Source: Candidatus Moraniibacteriota bacterium
GTDB taxonomy: Bacteria; Patescibacteriota; Minisyncoccia; Moranbacterales; GCA-2747515
Assembly: GCA_018401135.1 (NCBI GenBank)
Contig: JAGYLL010000003.1
Coordinates: 1 to 43,446 of the forward strand
Length of the DNA stretch: 43,446 bases
Direction of reading: 5' to 3'
The translations under genes were made by a program, and so were the position numbers. Below are positions 31,955 through 40,315 of the stretch, in pieces. The notes under the pieces are model-generated. The model was not told where the DNA came from and did not search any database. It saw nothing but the letters and a program-made list of their open reading frames with translations. The number at the start of each line of letters is the position of its first letter. The stretch's first letter is position 1.

Positions 31955-32671
31955 ATGGAAAATAAAGAAATGAAAATCATTCCTCATCACCTTGCTATTA
32001 TTCCTGATGGAAATCGTCGATGGGCTAAACAACGCAATAGATCTCCGTGGGAGGGTCATAGGGAGGGAGCAAAAACAACAGAAATACTTATTAAGAAAGC
32101 AAATGAAATAGGCATAGAATGTCTTTCTTTTTGGGGATCTTCTCAAGACAATCTCAAAAAACGACCTCTAGAAGAAAAAAAAGAACTCCTTGAAATTTAT
32201 TTAGAATATTTTCATAAAATACTTGAAAGTGAGGAGGTTCATAAAAATGAAGCAAAGATAAATATTATAGGTGAATGGGAAGAACAATTTCCTGCGAAAT
32301 TAAAAAATGTATTGAAAGATTGTATACAAAATACAAAGCACTATTCCAAACGAATGCTTAATTTTTTTCTTGCCTATAACGGAGATCGTGAAATGCTTCA
32401 CGCTATACAAAATATAATTTCACAAGGTATACATCCTGAAAATATAACGCCAAAAATTATTAAACAAAATCTTTTTACAAAAGAGCTTCCTGCTGTAGAC
32501 TATCTTGTGAGAACGGGAGGGGAACCTCATTTGAGCACAGGGTTTATGATGTGGGATGTTGCCAATGCTCAACTGTATTTTTCTCAAAAACTCTATCCTG
32601 ATTTTAATGCGCAAGCATTTGAAGAGGCTATCGAAGAATTTTCTCAAAGAAAAAGACGTTTAGGTGCATAA
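31955..32671 (+). CDS. uppS: isoprenyl (undecaprenyl) diphosphate synthase, cis type
   Basis: It elongates an allylic diphosphate in cis to make the lipid carrier for cell-wall synthesis. The 238-aa protein carries HLAIIPDGNRRWAKQ with the catalytic Asp, the substrate segment GIECLSFWGSSQDNLKKRP, and RTGGEPHLSTGFMMWDVANAQLYF. These vary from the usual bacterial MDGNGRWA and RTSGExRLSNFLLWQ; IPDGNRRWA is seen in archaeal and eukaryotic-type cis-prenyl transferases. The product length may therefore differ from C55. It follows the polyprenyl synthase directly. Confidence 0.92.
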   Translation: MENKEMKIIPHHLAIIPDGNRRWAKQRNRSPWEGHREGAKTTEILIKKANEIGIECLSFWGSSQDNLKKRPLEEKKELLEIYLEYFHKILESEEVHKNEAKINIIGEWEEQFPAKLKNVLKDCIQNTKHYSKRMLNFFLAYNGDREMLHAIQNIISQGIHPENITPKIIKQNLFTKELPAVDYLVRTGGEPHLSTGFMMWDVANAQLYFSQKLYPDFNAQAFEEAIEEFSQRKRRLGA

Positions 32672-32747
32672 TGAATTTTTGTGATATACTGAAGGAAGAT
32701 TTTTTTGAGAGAAAAAGACCTATTTATTTTTAGTATAACACAAAAAT

Positions 32748-34328
32748 ATGTACGATATTCTTTTGCGAGGAGGGCTCGTCTATGATGGATTAGGATCCTC
32801 ACCTTTTCGTGCTGATATTGCTATAAAAGATGGTCGTATCTATGAAATGGGAGAAATAGGAAGAAATGCATCAACGCGAGAAAAAATAGATATTGATGGG
32901 GGTATTGTTTGTCCTGGTTTTATCGATGTAAATAATCATAGTGATACCCATTGGAGAATTTTTTCAGATCCAACTTTAGAAAGTCTTGTAAGGCAAGGTA
33001 TTACCACTATGATAGGGGGTGCATGTGGATCTTCACTTGCACCTTTGCTCAAAGATAGAGCGATTGAATCTATACGGAAATGGATAGACATACGAGAAAC
33101 GAATATTAACTGGCAAAGTATGGATGATCTTCTCTCCCTTCTTTCTTTGCGAGAAATTCCTATTAACTATACAACTTTGGTGGGGCACAATACACTCCGT
33201 CGAGCAATTATTGGTGATGAGCATCGTCCTTCTACACAAATGGAGATTGATCAAATGGTGTATGCTTTGAGAAATTCTTTGAAAGAAGGTGCTCTTGGCC
33301 TTTCTTTTGGACTCGCCTATACCCATGCTAAATCTGCTGATGATAGAGAATTAGGAACTTTCTTTATGGAAATGGCGAGAGCAAAAAGAATTTCTTCGAT
33401 ACATCTTCGTAATGAAGGTGCTTGGGTTCTTGAAGCACTTGAAGAAGTTTTGGAATATGCAAAACAAACGAATGCTACTCTTCATATTTCTCATGCGAAA
33501 ATAATGGGAGAAAAAAATTGGAAACTTTTTGAGAAATACCTTTCTCTTTTAGACGAAGCTGTAAAAAATAATGTCCATATAAGTTTTGATATTTTTCCTT
33601 ATAATTATACAGGAACCGTTCTTTATACCCTTCTTCCTGATTGGGTAAGTGAAGGCGGTAGAGATGCAATGCTTCATCGTTTGCGAGACAGAGCTCTTCG
33701 TCGTCAAGTAAAAATAGATATGCAAAAAATGGGATTGGAATATGAAAACATATATATCCTTAATGCGACGTTTCTCGACAGAGCACTTACAAAAAAAAGC
33801 ATACTCCAAATAGCACAATCTCGTAATAGTACACCTGAAGATGCTCTTATTGATGTCCTTCTTTCAAGTGAGGGAAGAGCTATTGTTCGTATGAATGTTT
33901 TGTTCGAAAAACATATAGAAAAAGCCATACAACATCCTTTGTCAATAATTGCTTCTGATGGAGCTGGATATGGCATTGAACATAGACAAACAGGAGAAAG
34001 TGTACATCCTCGATGTTTCGGTTGCTTTCCTCGTTTTCTCTCTTACTATGTCAAAGAAAGAAAGCTTCTCTCTTGGGAGGAAGCTATTTACAAAATAACA
34101 GGTTTTCCTGCGAAGTGTTTTGGTATTGAAAAGCGAGGTGTTTTACAAGAAGGAAATTATGCAGATATTACCATATTTGATCCTGAAACCATAGAAGAAA
34201 AAGCAACGATCCAAAATCCTTATCAATACGCACAAGGAATTAATCATCTTATTGTGAATGGTAAAATTGTTTTGCGAGATGGTGTTTATAAAGAAAAAAA
34301 GGCGGGTATGGTTATAAGAAAAAAATAG
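32748..34328 (+). CDS. N-acyl-D-amino-acid deacylase-like amidohydrolase
   Basis: This 526-aa metal-dependent amidohydrolase resembles D-aminoacylase, which frees D-amino acids from N-acyl forms. Seen: the N-terminal beta domain (MYDILLRGGLVYDGLG), the metal-site strand as GFIDVNNHSDTHW, the cysteine ligand in GGACGSSLAPL, histidines in SSIHLRNEG and HISHAKIMG, and the catalytic Asp in IIASDGAGYG. In the family the first strand reads HxH; here the first His is Asn (DVNNH). The well-bound metal site (Cys, His, His) is intact. It lies between uppS and murD, so a peptidoglycan or D-amino-acid scavenging role is plausible. TATAAC at 32734-32739 ends nine bases before the ATG, with no Shine-Dalgarno sequence. 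Confidence 0.85.
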   Translation: MYDILLRGGLVYDGLGSSPFRADIAIKDGRIYEMGEIGRNASTREKIDIDGGIVCPGFIDVNNHSDTHWRIFSDPTLESLVRQGITTMIGGACGSSLAPLLKDRAIESIRKWIDIRETNINWQSMDDLLSLLSLREIPINYTTLVGHNTLRRAIIGDEHRPSTQMEIDQMVYALRNSLKEGALGLSFGLAYTHAKSADDRELGTFFMEMARAKRISSIHLRNEGAWVLEALEEVLEYAKQTNATLHISHAKIMGEKNWKLFEKYLSLLDEAVKNNVHISFDIFPYNYTGTVLYTLLPDWVSEGGRDAMLHRLRDRALRRQVKIDMQKMGLEYENIYILNATFLDRALTKKSILQIAQSRNSTPEDALIDVLLSSEGRAIVRMNVLFEKHIEKAIQHPLSIIASDGAGYGIEHRQTGESVHPRCFGCFPRFLSYYVKERKLLSWEEAIYKITGFPAKCFGIEKRGVLQEGNYADITIFDPETIEEKATIQNPYQYAQGINHLIVNGKIVLRDGVYKEKKAGMVIRKK

Positions 34329-34379
34329 AAATATTTGAAAAAAGAAGGTTGATTTTTTGGTATTGAGGATTATTTTTGT

Positions 34380-35792
34380 ATGAAATATAAAGAAGATTTT
34401 AAGGGAAAACGGGTTACGGTGTACGGTCTTGGTCTTCATGGCGGGGGAATAAGTACTGTTCGTTTTCTTGTAGAGGCGGGTGCTTTGGTAACCGTTACTG
34501 ACTTGAAATCACACGAACAACTTCTTCCTTCTATCGAAAAACTTTCTCTTTTTGAGAAAAATATACAGTATGTTCTTGGACGGCATAGACCTGAGGATTT
34601 TATAAAAGCAGATATCGTAGTAAAATCCCCCGCTATTCCTTGGAGTGATAAATATATTCGTTTGGCACAAGAAAATAACGTAAGAATCGAGATGGATTCA
34701 AGTATCTTTTTTCGATACTGGAAGAATCCCATAATAGGCGTTACAGGAACAAAAGGAAAAACAACGACGGCTCTCCTTACTGCTCGTATCTTGCAAATGA
34801 TAGGAGTCGATGCTTTGGAGGTAGGTATAGGACAAACTCCAGTACTTGATACTCTCGGAAAAATGAAACAAAATTCTGTAGCTGTTTTTGAATTATCAAG
34901 TTGGAGATTGAGTGCTTTTTCGGAAATACCGATGAAAAAAAGTCCCCAAATAGCTATTTTCAAAAATTTTTTACCTGATCATTTGAATTACTATTCTACA
35001 ATGGAAGCCTATCTTAAAGATAAGAAGAATATATTTCTCTATCAAAAGCCGACAGATTGGTGCATTCTCAATCACGATGATCCTGTTTTGCGAAATCTTC
35101 AACAGGAAGTAAAAGCTCAAATTTTATGGTTCGGCTTTTCTCGTCCAGAGAAGGGAAAAGCAATTTTTATAGATCAAGGTTGGGTTGTTTTGGACGACGG
35201 AATTGATACAAAGCGTATTGTGGCTACAAGAGAATTAGGATTGCAAGGTAAACATAATATCCTCAATGCCACAGCTGCTATTGGTGCATGTTGGGCATAT
35301 GGTGTCCCACTAGAAAAGCTCAAAAAACGAGCAAAAGATGTAGAAGGGATTCCGCATAGACTTGAGTTTGTTGCTGAAATACGAGGAATAAAATATTACA
35401 ACGACACGACAGCCACTATCCCTGATGCGACTATTTCTGCGCTTCATTCTTTCACCCAACCAGTTATTCTTATAGCGGGAGGTTCGAACAAAGGCTTGCA
35501 TTACGAGGGATTTGCTAAATCAGTCTCACATCGAGCAAAGAATATTGTTTTTTTACAAGGAACAGCGACCGTTGATATGAAAAAGGCTCTTTATGAGAGA
35601 ATAGGGGAGAAAGCGAATGCTTTTTACGAAGAATCTTCTATGGAAAAGGCTCTTATGCGAGCCACTTCTTTGGCGCAAGCGGGTGATGTTATCGTTCTCT
35701 CTCCTGGTGCAGCGAGTTTTGGTATGTTTCAAAATGAGTTTGATAGAGGGGATCAATTTCGTGCACTAGTACGCTCCTTGCGAAAGCGATAG
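34380..35792 (+). CDS. murD: UDP-N-acetylmuramoylalanine-D-glutamate ligase
   Basis: MurD adds D-glutamate to UDP-MurNAc-L-Ala in the cytoplasm. The 470-aa protein has the N-terminal Rossmann part (VTVYGLGLHGGGISTVRFL), the ATP loop GVTGTKGKTTTA, FELSSWRL, the central HNILNATAAIGA and the C-terminal domain with YNDTTATIPDAT and SPGAASFGMF. It is intact and of normal length. It follows the deacylase-like gene by 51 bases and precedes trpS by 39. MraY, which works two steps after the remaining ligases, lies 23 kb away. Confidence 0.95.
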   Translation: MKYKEDFKGKRVTVYGLGLHGGGISTVRFLVEAGALVTVTDLKSHEQLLPSIEKLSLFEKNIQYVLGRHRPEDFIKADIVVKSPAIPWSDKYIRLAQENNVRIEMDSSIFFRYWKNPIIGVTGTKGKTTTALLTARILQMIGVDALEVGIGQTPVLDTLGKMKQNSVAVFELSSWRLSAFSEIPMKKSPQIAIFKNFLPDHLNYYSTMEAYLKDKKNIFLYQKPTDWCILNHDDPVLRNLQQEVKAQILWFGFSRPEKGKAIFIDQGWVVLDDGIDTKRIVATRELGLQGKHNILNATAAIGACWAYGVPLEKLKKRAKDVEGIPHRLEFVAEIRGIKYYNDTTATIPDATISALHSFTQPVILIAGGSNKGLHYEGFAKSVSHRAKNIVFLQGTATVDMKKALYERIGEKANAFYEESSMEKALMRATSLAQAGDVIVLSPGAASFGMFQNEFDRGDQFRALVRSLRKR

Positions 35793-35806
35793 TATGTTTG
35801 TATACT
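35778..35806 (+). promoter_or_regulatory. promoter of trpS, starting inside the end of murD
   Basis: TTGCGA at 35778-35783, 17 bp, TATACT at 35801-35806. The -35 lies in the last codons of murD. A leader of about 19 nt is expected before the trpS ATG at 35832. Confidence 0.5.
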
Positions 35807-35831
35807 TAAATACTTAGTATAAGAGAAATCT

Positions 35832-36860
35832 ATGAAGCCACGAATATTTTCAGGAGTACAGCCATCAGGAAATCTTCATATAGGAAATTATTTAGGTGCC
35901 ATACAACAATGGGTTCAACTTCAAGATGAGTATGAAGCACTTTTTTGTATCGTGGATCTTCATGCTATTACCGTTGCTCAGAATCCCGAAGAGCTTCGAA
36001 GAAGGACCTTTGAAATTGCCAAAACGTATATAGCTTTGGGTATTGATCCCGAAAAGTCGCATATTTTTGTTCAGTCATATGTCAAAGAACATACCGAACT
36101 TGCTTGGATTTTGAATACCCTTACAAAAAATGGAGATTTAACAAAAATGACACAATTTAAAAGTAAAACAGGTGTAGATTTTGAAGAATCTGAGGGTTCA
36201 GTATCTTTTCAAGAAATGAAAGAACGATTTAATTCTGTAGGCGTGGGACTTTTCGATTATCCCGTTCTTATGGCTTCTGATATCCTCCTCTATGATACGA
36301 ACTGTGTTCCTGTGGGGGATGATCAGATGCAACATTTAGAGCTTACCCGAACTCTTGCAAGGCGTTTTAATAAACGATTTGGAGAAACATTTATCATTCC
36401 CGAAACACGAGTATTACAAGACGGTTCTCGTATTATGGGACTTGACGATGCTCATAAAAAAATGTCTAAATCCGCTTTGAGTGAATATAATTATATTGCT
36501 CTTCATGATGAATTAGAAATGGCAAAGAAAAAAATTATGAAAGCCAAGACGGATAGTGGATTGGATATCACTTATAGCGAGGATCGTCCAGAACTCAAAA
36601 ATCTTCTTACTATCTTTGCTCTTTTGGAAAAGGTTTCTCCAGAAGAAATAGTTCTTCGATACAAAGGAAAAGGGTACGCTGATTTCAAAAAAGGACTTGC
36701 TTTGACTGTCTTTTCTTTTCTTGAAGCATTTCAAAATAAATACGCAACTATTTCTGATGAAGAAGTTCGCAAAGTTTTATATAAAGGAGCTGAATATGCT
36801 TCCCGTATTGCTCAAGAAAAAATGAAAAATGTTCGTGAGAAAGTAGGATTTTGGCAATAG
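35832..36860 (+). CDS. trpS: tryptophan-tRNA ligase
   Basis: A class I synthetase for tRNA(Trp). The 342-aa protein has the HIGH-type signature SGVQPSGNLHIGNYLGAI, the tryptophan pocket VPVGDDQMQHLELTR and the KMSKS loop in HKKMSKSALSEY. Its length is typical. It ends before a strong bidirectional terminator at 36883-36911 shared with the convergent phosphohexomutase gene. Confidence 0.97.
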   Translation: MKPRIFSGVQPSGNLHIGNYLGAIQQWVQLQDEYEALFCIVDLHAITVAQNPEELRRRTFEIAKTYIALGIDPEKSHIFVQSYVKEHTELAWILNTLTKNGDLTKMTQFKSKTGVDFEESEGSVSFQEMKERFNSVGVGLFDYPVLMASDILLYDTNCVPVGDDQMQHLELTRTLARRFNKRFGETFIIPETRVLQDGSRIMGLDDAHKKMSKSALSEYNYIALHDELEMAKKKIMKAKTDSGLDITYSEDRPELKNLLTIFALLEKVSPEEIVLRYKGKGYADFKKGLALTVFSFLEAFQNKYATISDEEVRKVLYKGAEYASRIAQEKMKNVREKVGFWQ

Positions 36861-36882
36861 TTTTCTATATATATTTTAAAAG

Positions 36883-36911
36883 AAATAAAGAGTCCTGGGG
36901 GCTCTTTATTT
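36883..36911. terminator. bidirectional terminator between trpS and the phosphohexomutase gene
   Basis: A perfect 10-bp stem: AAATAAAGAG (36883-36892) with CTCTTTATTT (36902-36911), loop TCCTGGGGG. T-rich sequence follows on both strands. It overlaps the stop codon of the minus-strand gene (36906-36908). Confidence 0.85.
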
Positions 36912-38243
36912 TTCTCGTATAAGCGCGAGAACTTCTTTTGTTTTTTCTTCCATCATTTCTTTTGTCTTTGCTTCGAGATTGAGACGAAGAACAGGCTCAG
37001 TATTAGAAGGTCGAACATTCATCCACCAATCATTGAATCGTATTTTTATACCATCAAGCTCAGAAAGCTCTCCTTCGCTATAGTGATTTTTGAGTTTTTC
37101 CATAATGACATCTTTGTCGGAAACTTCACTGTTGATTTCTCCGCTATGCCAATACCGTCTGAGATGAGAAACAAGCTCAGAAAGAGGCTTTCCTGTTTGT
37201 GCCATAAGATTGAGAAGGGTAAATGTTGCAAGTGTTGGAGCTTCCCCGTTTTTATTGGCTTGGAAATAATAATGCCCAGAAAGCTCTCCAGCAAAGAGGG
37301 CGTTTTCTTGTGCCATTTGTTGTTTTATAAATGCATGTCCAACGCGACATTCGTGAGCGATACCACCATATTCTTCTATAGTTTCTTTTACCGCATCAGA
37401 AGAACGAAGATCATAAAGAATAGTAGCTCCTGGATTTTCTTCAAGGAGCACTTGAGCGATAAGTCCCGTAATGAGATCCATAGGAATAACTTCTCCCTTT
37501 TCATCTATAAATCCTACTCGATCAGCATCTCCATCATAGGCAATGCCGATATCAGCCTTTGTTTCTCGTACGGTCTGTTGGAGTTCACGAAGTGTCTCAG
37601 TATTGAGGGGATTAGCTTCATGAGCGGTGTAGGGATGCTCGAGATCACAATAGATTTTTTCAAACGAAAGATTTTCACTATAGCGTTCGTAGAGAGCGAG
37701 ATCCAAAACTCCCATAGTATTGGCACAATCAATAGCTATAGAGAATTTTTTGTTTTGAAAATGAGCAAAGGTTTGGAAATAGGAATAGTAGGCTTCTTTT
37801 ATGTCTTGGGATACAGAGGAACCCTTCTTTTCAGAGGGAATAAAATTTCCTTTGAGTGCTTCATCTCGTATATCGAAAAGTCCAGAAATTTCTCCTACAG
37901 GAACAGCGTTTTTTTTGCAAATTTTTACTCCATTGTACTGAGCTGGATTATGTGATGCTGTTATACAAAGAGCTCCATCGACAGGAAGATGCCAAGAAGA
38001 GAAGTAAAGCATTGGTGTGGTAACCATTCCGATATCGATAACATCACACCCAGCATCATTGATACCGCGAATAAGTTCAGAAAGAAGTGAAGGACCAGAA
38101 GAACGAGCATCTCTTCCTACAGAAACCGTATGAAGTTGAAGAACTTTCACCGTTGCAAAACCGATAGCATAGGCAGATTTTTCATCGATATCAGTTGGAT
38201 ACACGCCACGAACATCATAGGATTTGAATATGGAAGAATTCAT
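36906..38243 (-). CDS. phosphomannomutase/phosphoglucomutase
   Basis: It interconverts hexose 6- and 1-phosphates to supply sugar nucleotides for surface glycans. The 445-aa protein has the N-terminal FKSYDVRGVYP, the phosphoserine loop ITASHNPAQYNGVK, the metal loop AYDGDADRVGFID, the sugar loop FAGELSGHYYF and the phosphate-binding RPSNTEPVLRLN. All four active-site loops are intact. The ATG at 38243 (MNSSIFKSYDVRG) is chosen. A longer frame to 38426 would overlap the ychF gene and adds unrelated residues. Its likely partner here is the sugar-phosphate transferase at 22222. Confidence 0.93.
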   Translation of the reverse strand: MNSSIFKSYDVRGVYPTDIDEKSAYAIGFATVKVLQLHTVSVGRDARSSGPSLLSELIRGINDAGCDVIDIGMVTTPMLYFSSWHLPVDGALCITASHNPAQYNGVKICKKNAVPVGEISGLFDIRDEALKGNFIPSEKKGSSVSQDIKEAYYSYFQTFAHFQNKKFSIAIDCANTMGVLDLALYERYSENLSFEKIYCDLEHPYTAHEANPLNTETLRELQQTVRETKADIGIAYDGDADRVGFIDEKGEVIPMDLITGLIAQVLLEENPGATILYDLRSSDAVKETIEEYGGIAHECRVGHAFIKQQMAQENALFAGELSGHYYFQANKNGEAPTLATFTLLNLMAQTGKPLSELVSHLRRYWHSGEINSEVSDKDVIMEKLKNHYSEGELSELDGIKIRFNDWWMNVRPSNTEPVLRLNLEAKTKEMMEEKTKEVLALIREK

Positions 38244-38271
38244 ATCTTTGTAAAAATAAATTATTTCCTTT

Positions 38272-38300
38272 ATAGTACCATAGTAATGAATATTTTTGAA
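38272..38300 (-). promoter_or_regulatory. promoter of the phosphohexomutase gene
   Basis: On the minus strand: TTCAAA (38300-38295), 17 bp, TACTAT (38277-38272), with TG one base before the -10. The -35 box overlaps the -35 of the divergent ychF promoter, so the two may exclude each other. Confidence 0.45.
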
Positions 38301-38324
38301 TACGAGAAGTTTATAAAGTAATTT
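38296..38324 (+). promoter_or_regulatory. promoter of ychF, giving a very short leader
   Basis: TTGAAT at 38296-38301, 17 bp, TAATTT at 38319-38324. The predicted transcript start is near 38331, about four bases before the ATG at 38335. No Shine-Dalgarno sequence is present. Confidence 0.45.
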
Positions 38325-38334
38325 TTGTACGTAT

Positions 38335-39378
38335 ATGGCACTCAAAGTTGGAATTGTGGGACTTCCTAATGTAGGTAAATCAACGCTTTTCAAAGCACTT
38401 ACCAAAAACCCTGTAGATATTAACAATTATCCTTTTTGCACGATTGATCCCAATGTCGGTGTCGTGAAAGTTCCAGATGATCGATTGGAGAAACTCTCTC
38501 AAATGTCTGAAAGTAAAAAGACCATTCCCGCTGTTGTGGAATTTGTGGATATTGCTGGATTAGTGAAAGGGGCTTCTCAAGGAGAAGGACTAGGAAACGC
38601 TTTCCTTGCTCATATTCGTGAAGTAGATGCCATTGTTCATGTTGTCAGAGTCTTTGATGATAGTAAAATTATTCATGTCGATGGAAGTATCGATCCTCAT
38701 CGAGATAGGGAAACGATTATCACGGAGCTTATGCTTGCAGATATGTCTACTATCGTAAAGCACACCGATCGTCTCGAAAAACTCGCTCGAGGAGGGGATA
38801 AAGAGGCAACGAGATCACTTTCTTTGGCAAAGAGATTACGAGAGGCACTCGAAGCAGGAAATGTCGCATCAAGTGTTTCTGTAAGCGAAGAAGAAAAACC
38901 CTTGCTTCGAGGATTTTCTCTTCTTACTTCAAAACCTGTTATCTATGTTTTCAATGTCAATAACCTAGAACAAGAAATTTCCCAAGAGTTTCAAAATCTC
39001 GACTATGTAAAAATTGATATTAAAATGGAGGAAGAGCTTTTGGATATGAGTAAGGAGGAAATGAAAGAGTTGGAATTAGAAACAGGACTTGATGATTTGA
39101 TACGCAAGGCCTATCAAGTTTTGGGACTCATAACTTTTCTTACTACAGGAGAACAAGAAAGTCGTGCATGGACAATCAAACGAGGCTCTACTGCACCTGA
39201 GGCAGGATCAGCTATTCATAATGATTTCAAAGAACGTTTTATCAGAGCGGAAATTATTGGATGGGAAGAACTTTTGGAAGCATCTTCTTGGTCAAAGGCT
39301 AAAGAGCTAGGAAAAGTCCGAACAGAAGGAAAAGAATATATTGTTCAAGATGGTGATGTCGTTATATTTAAAGTATAA
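38335..39378 (+). CDS. ychF: redox-regulated ATPase YchF (Obg-like)
   Basis: YchF binds ribosomes and prefers ATP over GTP. The 347-aa protein has the P loop GLPNVGKST, the switch segment NNYPFCTIDPNVGVV, G3 DIAGLVKGASQGEGLGNAFL and, at the position of the usual NKxD, the altered YVFNVNN, as expected for the family's change in base preference. The C-terminal TGS domain (LITFLTTGEQESRAWTIKRG; FIRAEII) is present. It is intact and of normal length. Confidence 0.96.
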   Translation: MALKVGIVGLPNVGKSTLFKALTKNPVDINNYPFCTIDPNVGVVKVPDDRLEKLSQMSESKKTIPAVVEFVDIAGLVKGASQGEGLGNAFLAHIREVDAIVHVVRVFDDSKIIHVDGSIDPHRDRETIITELMLADMSTIVKHTDRLEKLARGGDKEATRSLSLAKRLREALEAGNVASSVSVSEEEKPLLRGFSLLTSKPVIYVFNVNNLEQEISQEFQNLDYVKIDIKMEEELLDMSKEEMKELELETGLDDLIRKAYQVLGLITFLTTGEQESRAWTIKRGSTAPEAGSAIHNDFKERFIRAEIIGWEELLEASSWSKAKELGKVRTEGKEYIVQDGDVVIFKV

Positions 39379-39934
39379 GACTTCTTGTATTCTCTCTTAT
39401 TCCGCGCGTAGGCGGGGATCCATTCCGAATCCCTCCGCTCTCTGTTCAAAGAAGACAAAGAAAATACTGGACCCCTCCCGCCACGGCGGGATCACGGGGG
39501 AGGTTTTCTCTTTTATTTTCTCAGGTAGGCGGGGACCCAGTCTTTCTTCTTTTCCTTTGTTAAAAGAGTATTTTGAGCACCCCTCCTTTCTTTTCTCTCT
39601 TTGCCAAAAGAGTATCCCGAGCTTTCTCATCTCTTTTCTCTCTTTGCCAAAAGGGAGTACCCCGAAGGGGGGGGATTCTCTTGATTTCAGACGAAGAAAA
39701 TCCCCCTCAATCCCCCTTTTCCTAAGGGGGAGGAAGAGGATATCTTTTGGCAAGGAGGAGGAAGAGAGGACACCTTTTCTTCAGGGAGAGAATAATGCGA
39801 AGAGGGAAAATTTTCCGAGTTTCTTCCCTTCCACACCTCTTTATTTCCACCACTTGCAAAAAAGGGCTTTTTCTTGTATAAAGAGTCGTCACGGCATGAC
39901 CGTGATATAACAGAAAAAACAGGAGTAAATACGC
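39379..39934. repeat. intergenic zone of REP-like and C/G-run repeats
   Basis: No gene is supported. Repeated units include GGCGGGGATCCATTCC (39411-39426), the palindrome CCCGCCACGGCGGG (about 39477-39490), GGCGGGGACCCAGTCTT (39528-39544), a doubled AATCCCCCTC segment near 39700-39720 answered by AAGGGGGAGG, and repeated TTTGCCAAAAG.AGTA.CCCGA near 39599-39665. Two units match the first 110 bases of the window. Long open frames on both strands here come from the repeats and are not considered genes. Confidence 0.65.
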
Positions 39935-40153
39935 GTGAACGCAGTTGAAAGAACTGCAGACTCAAGTTTGGTGGCCAAAACAGCACTCCTCATAGCAGAA
40001 GATAGATATCTTCACATGAAGAGAGAATACAGAAGATGCTCTTCGGCTTGCCAAAAAGGTCTTGAGAAAGAAGATCCAAGCGGAATTGTTTGTTTGTTGG
40101 ATTGGATGGTCCGTTTAAGAGACTCTAGCCAAATGATGGCTATGAAGAAGTAA
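39935..40153 (+). CDS. small hypothetical protein, 72 aa
   Basis: A GTG start with AGGAG nine bases upstream (39921-39925), a 72-codon frame, and an intrinsic terminator 35 bases after the stop form a complete small unit. The protein (MNAVERTADSSLVAKTALLI...) is helical, with mixed charge, three cysteines and two Trp/Leu-rich turns (CLLDWMVRLRD). It has no signal peptide. I do not recognise it. Base composition is richer in G+C than the large genes around it, like the orphan gene at 25881. Confidence 0.5.
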   Translation: MNAVERTADSSLVAKTALLIAEDRYLHMKREYRRCSSACQKGLEKEDPSGIVCLLDWMVRLRDSSQMMAMKK

Positions 40154-40187
40154 ATAAAATCAGCTACTCCCGAAACGTTCCTCTTGA

Positions 40188-40217
40188 GGTATGCTATACA
40201 AACGCATACCCTTTTTT
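40188..40217 (+). terminator. intrinsic terminator after the small gene
   Basis: GGTATGC (40188-40194) pairs with GCATACC (40204-40210) around a nine-base loop, followed by CTTTTTT. It supports real transcription of the 39935-40153 gene. Confidence 0.75.
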
Positions 40218-40272
40218 ATAAAAGCTTATTTCAATAGAGTTTCTAGAAAATTTTTTCTTTTCCCCGTTTCTT

Positions 40273-40299
40273 CCTTCCGTCCGCCGCCGTAGCGGAAGG
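40273..40299. repeat. GC-rich hairpin
   Basis: CCTTCCG (40273-40279) pairs with CGGAAGG (40293-40299) around a C/G-rich loop. It lies before the promoter of the large exported protein and looks like the other REP-type hairpins rather than a terminator, since no T run follows. Confidence 0.4.
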
Positions 40300-40315
40300 G
40301 GGCCATCCGAAAAAA

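Noticed and set aside
37083-37955. 290-codon plus-strand frame opposite the phosphohexomutase gene
   Set aside because: The minus-strand gene has all family motifs, so this long frame is its antisense shadow.
38244-38426. N-terminal extension of the phosphohexomutase frame
   Set aside because: It would overlap the ychF start and both divergent promoters; the family alignment starts at the ATG at 38243.
39400-39800. Possible CRISPR array in the repeat zone after ychF
   Set aside because: The repeats are irregular in length and spacing, partly palindromic and lack unique spacers of constant size; no cas genes are nearby.
39341-39910. 189-codon plus-strand frame and a 118-codon minus-strand frame after ychF
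   Set aside because: Both run through repeat units and C/G runs, overlap each other and ychF, and give low-complexity Pro/Ser/Lys-rich translations.
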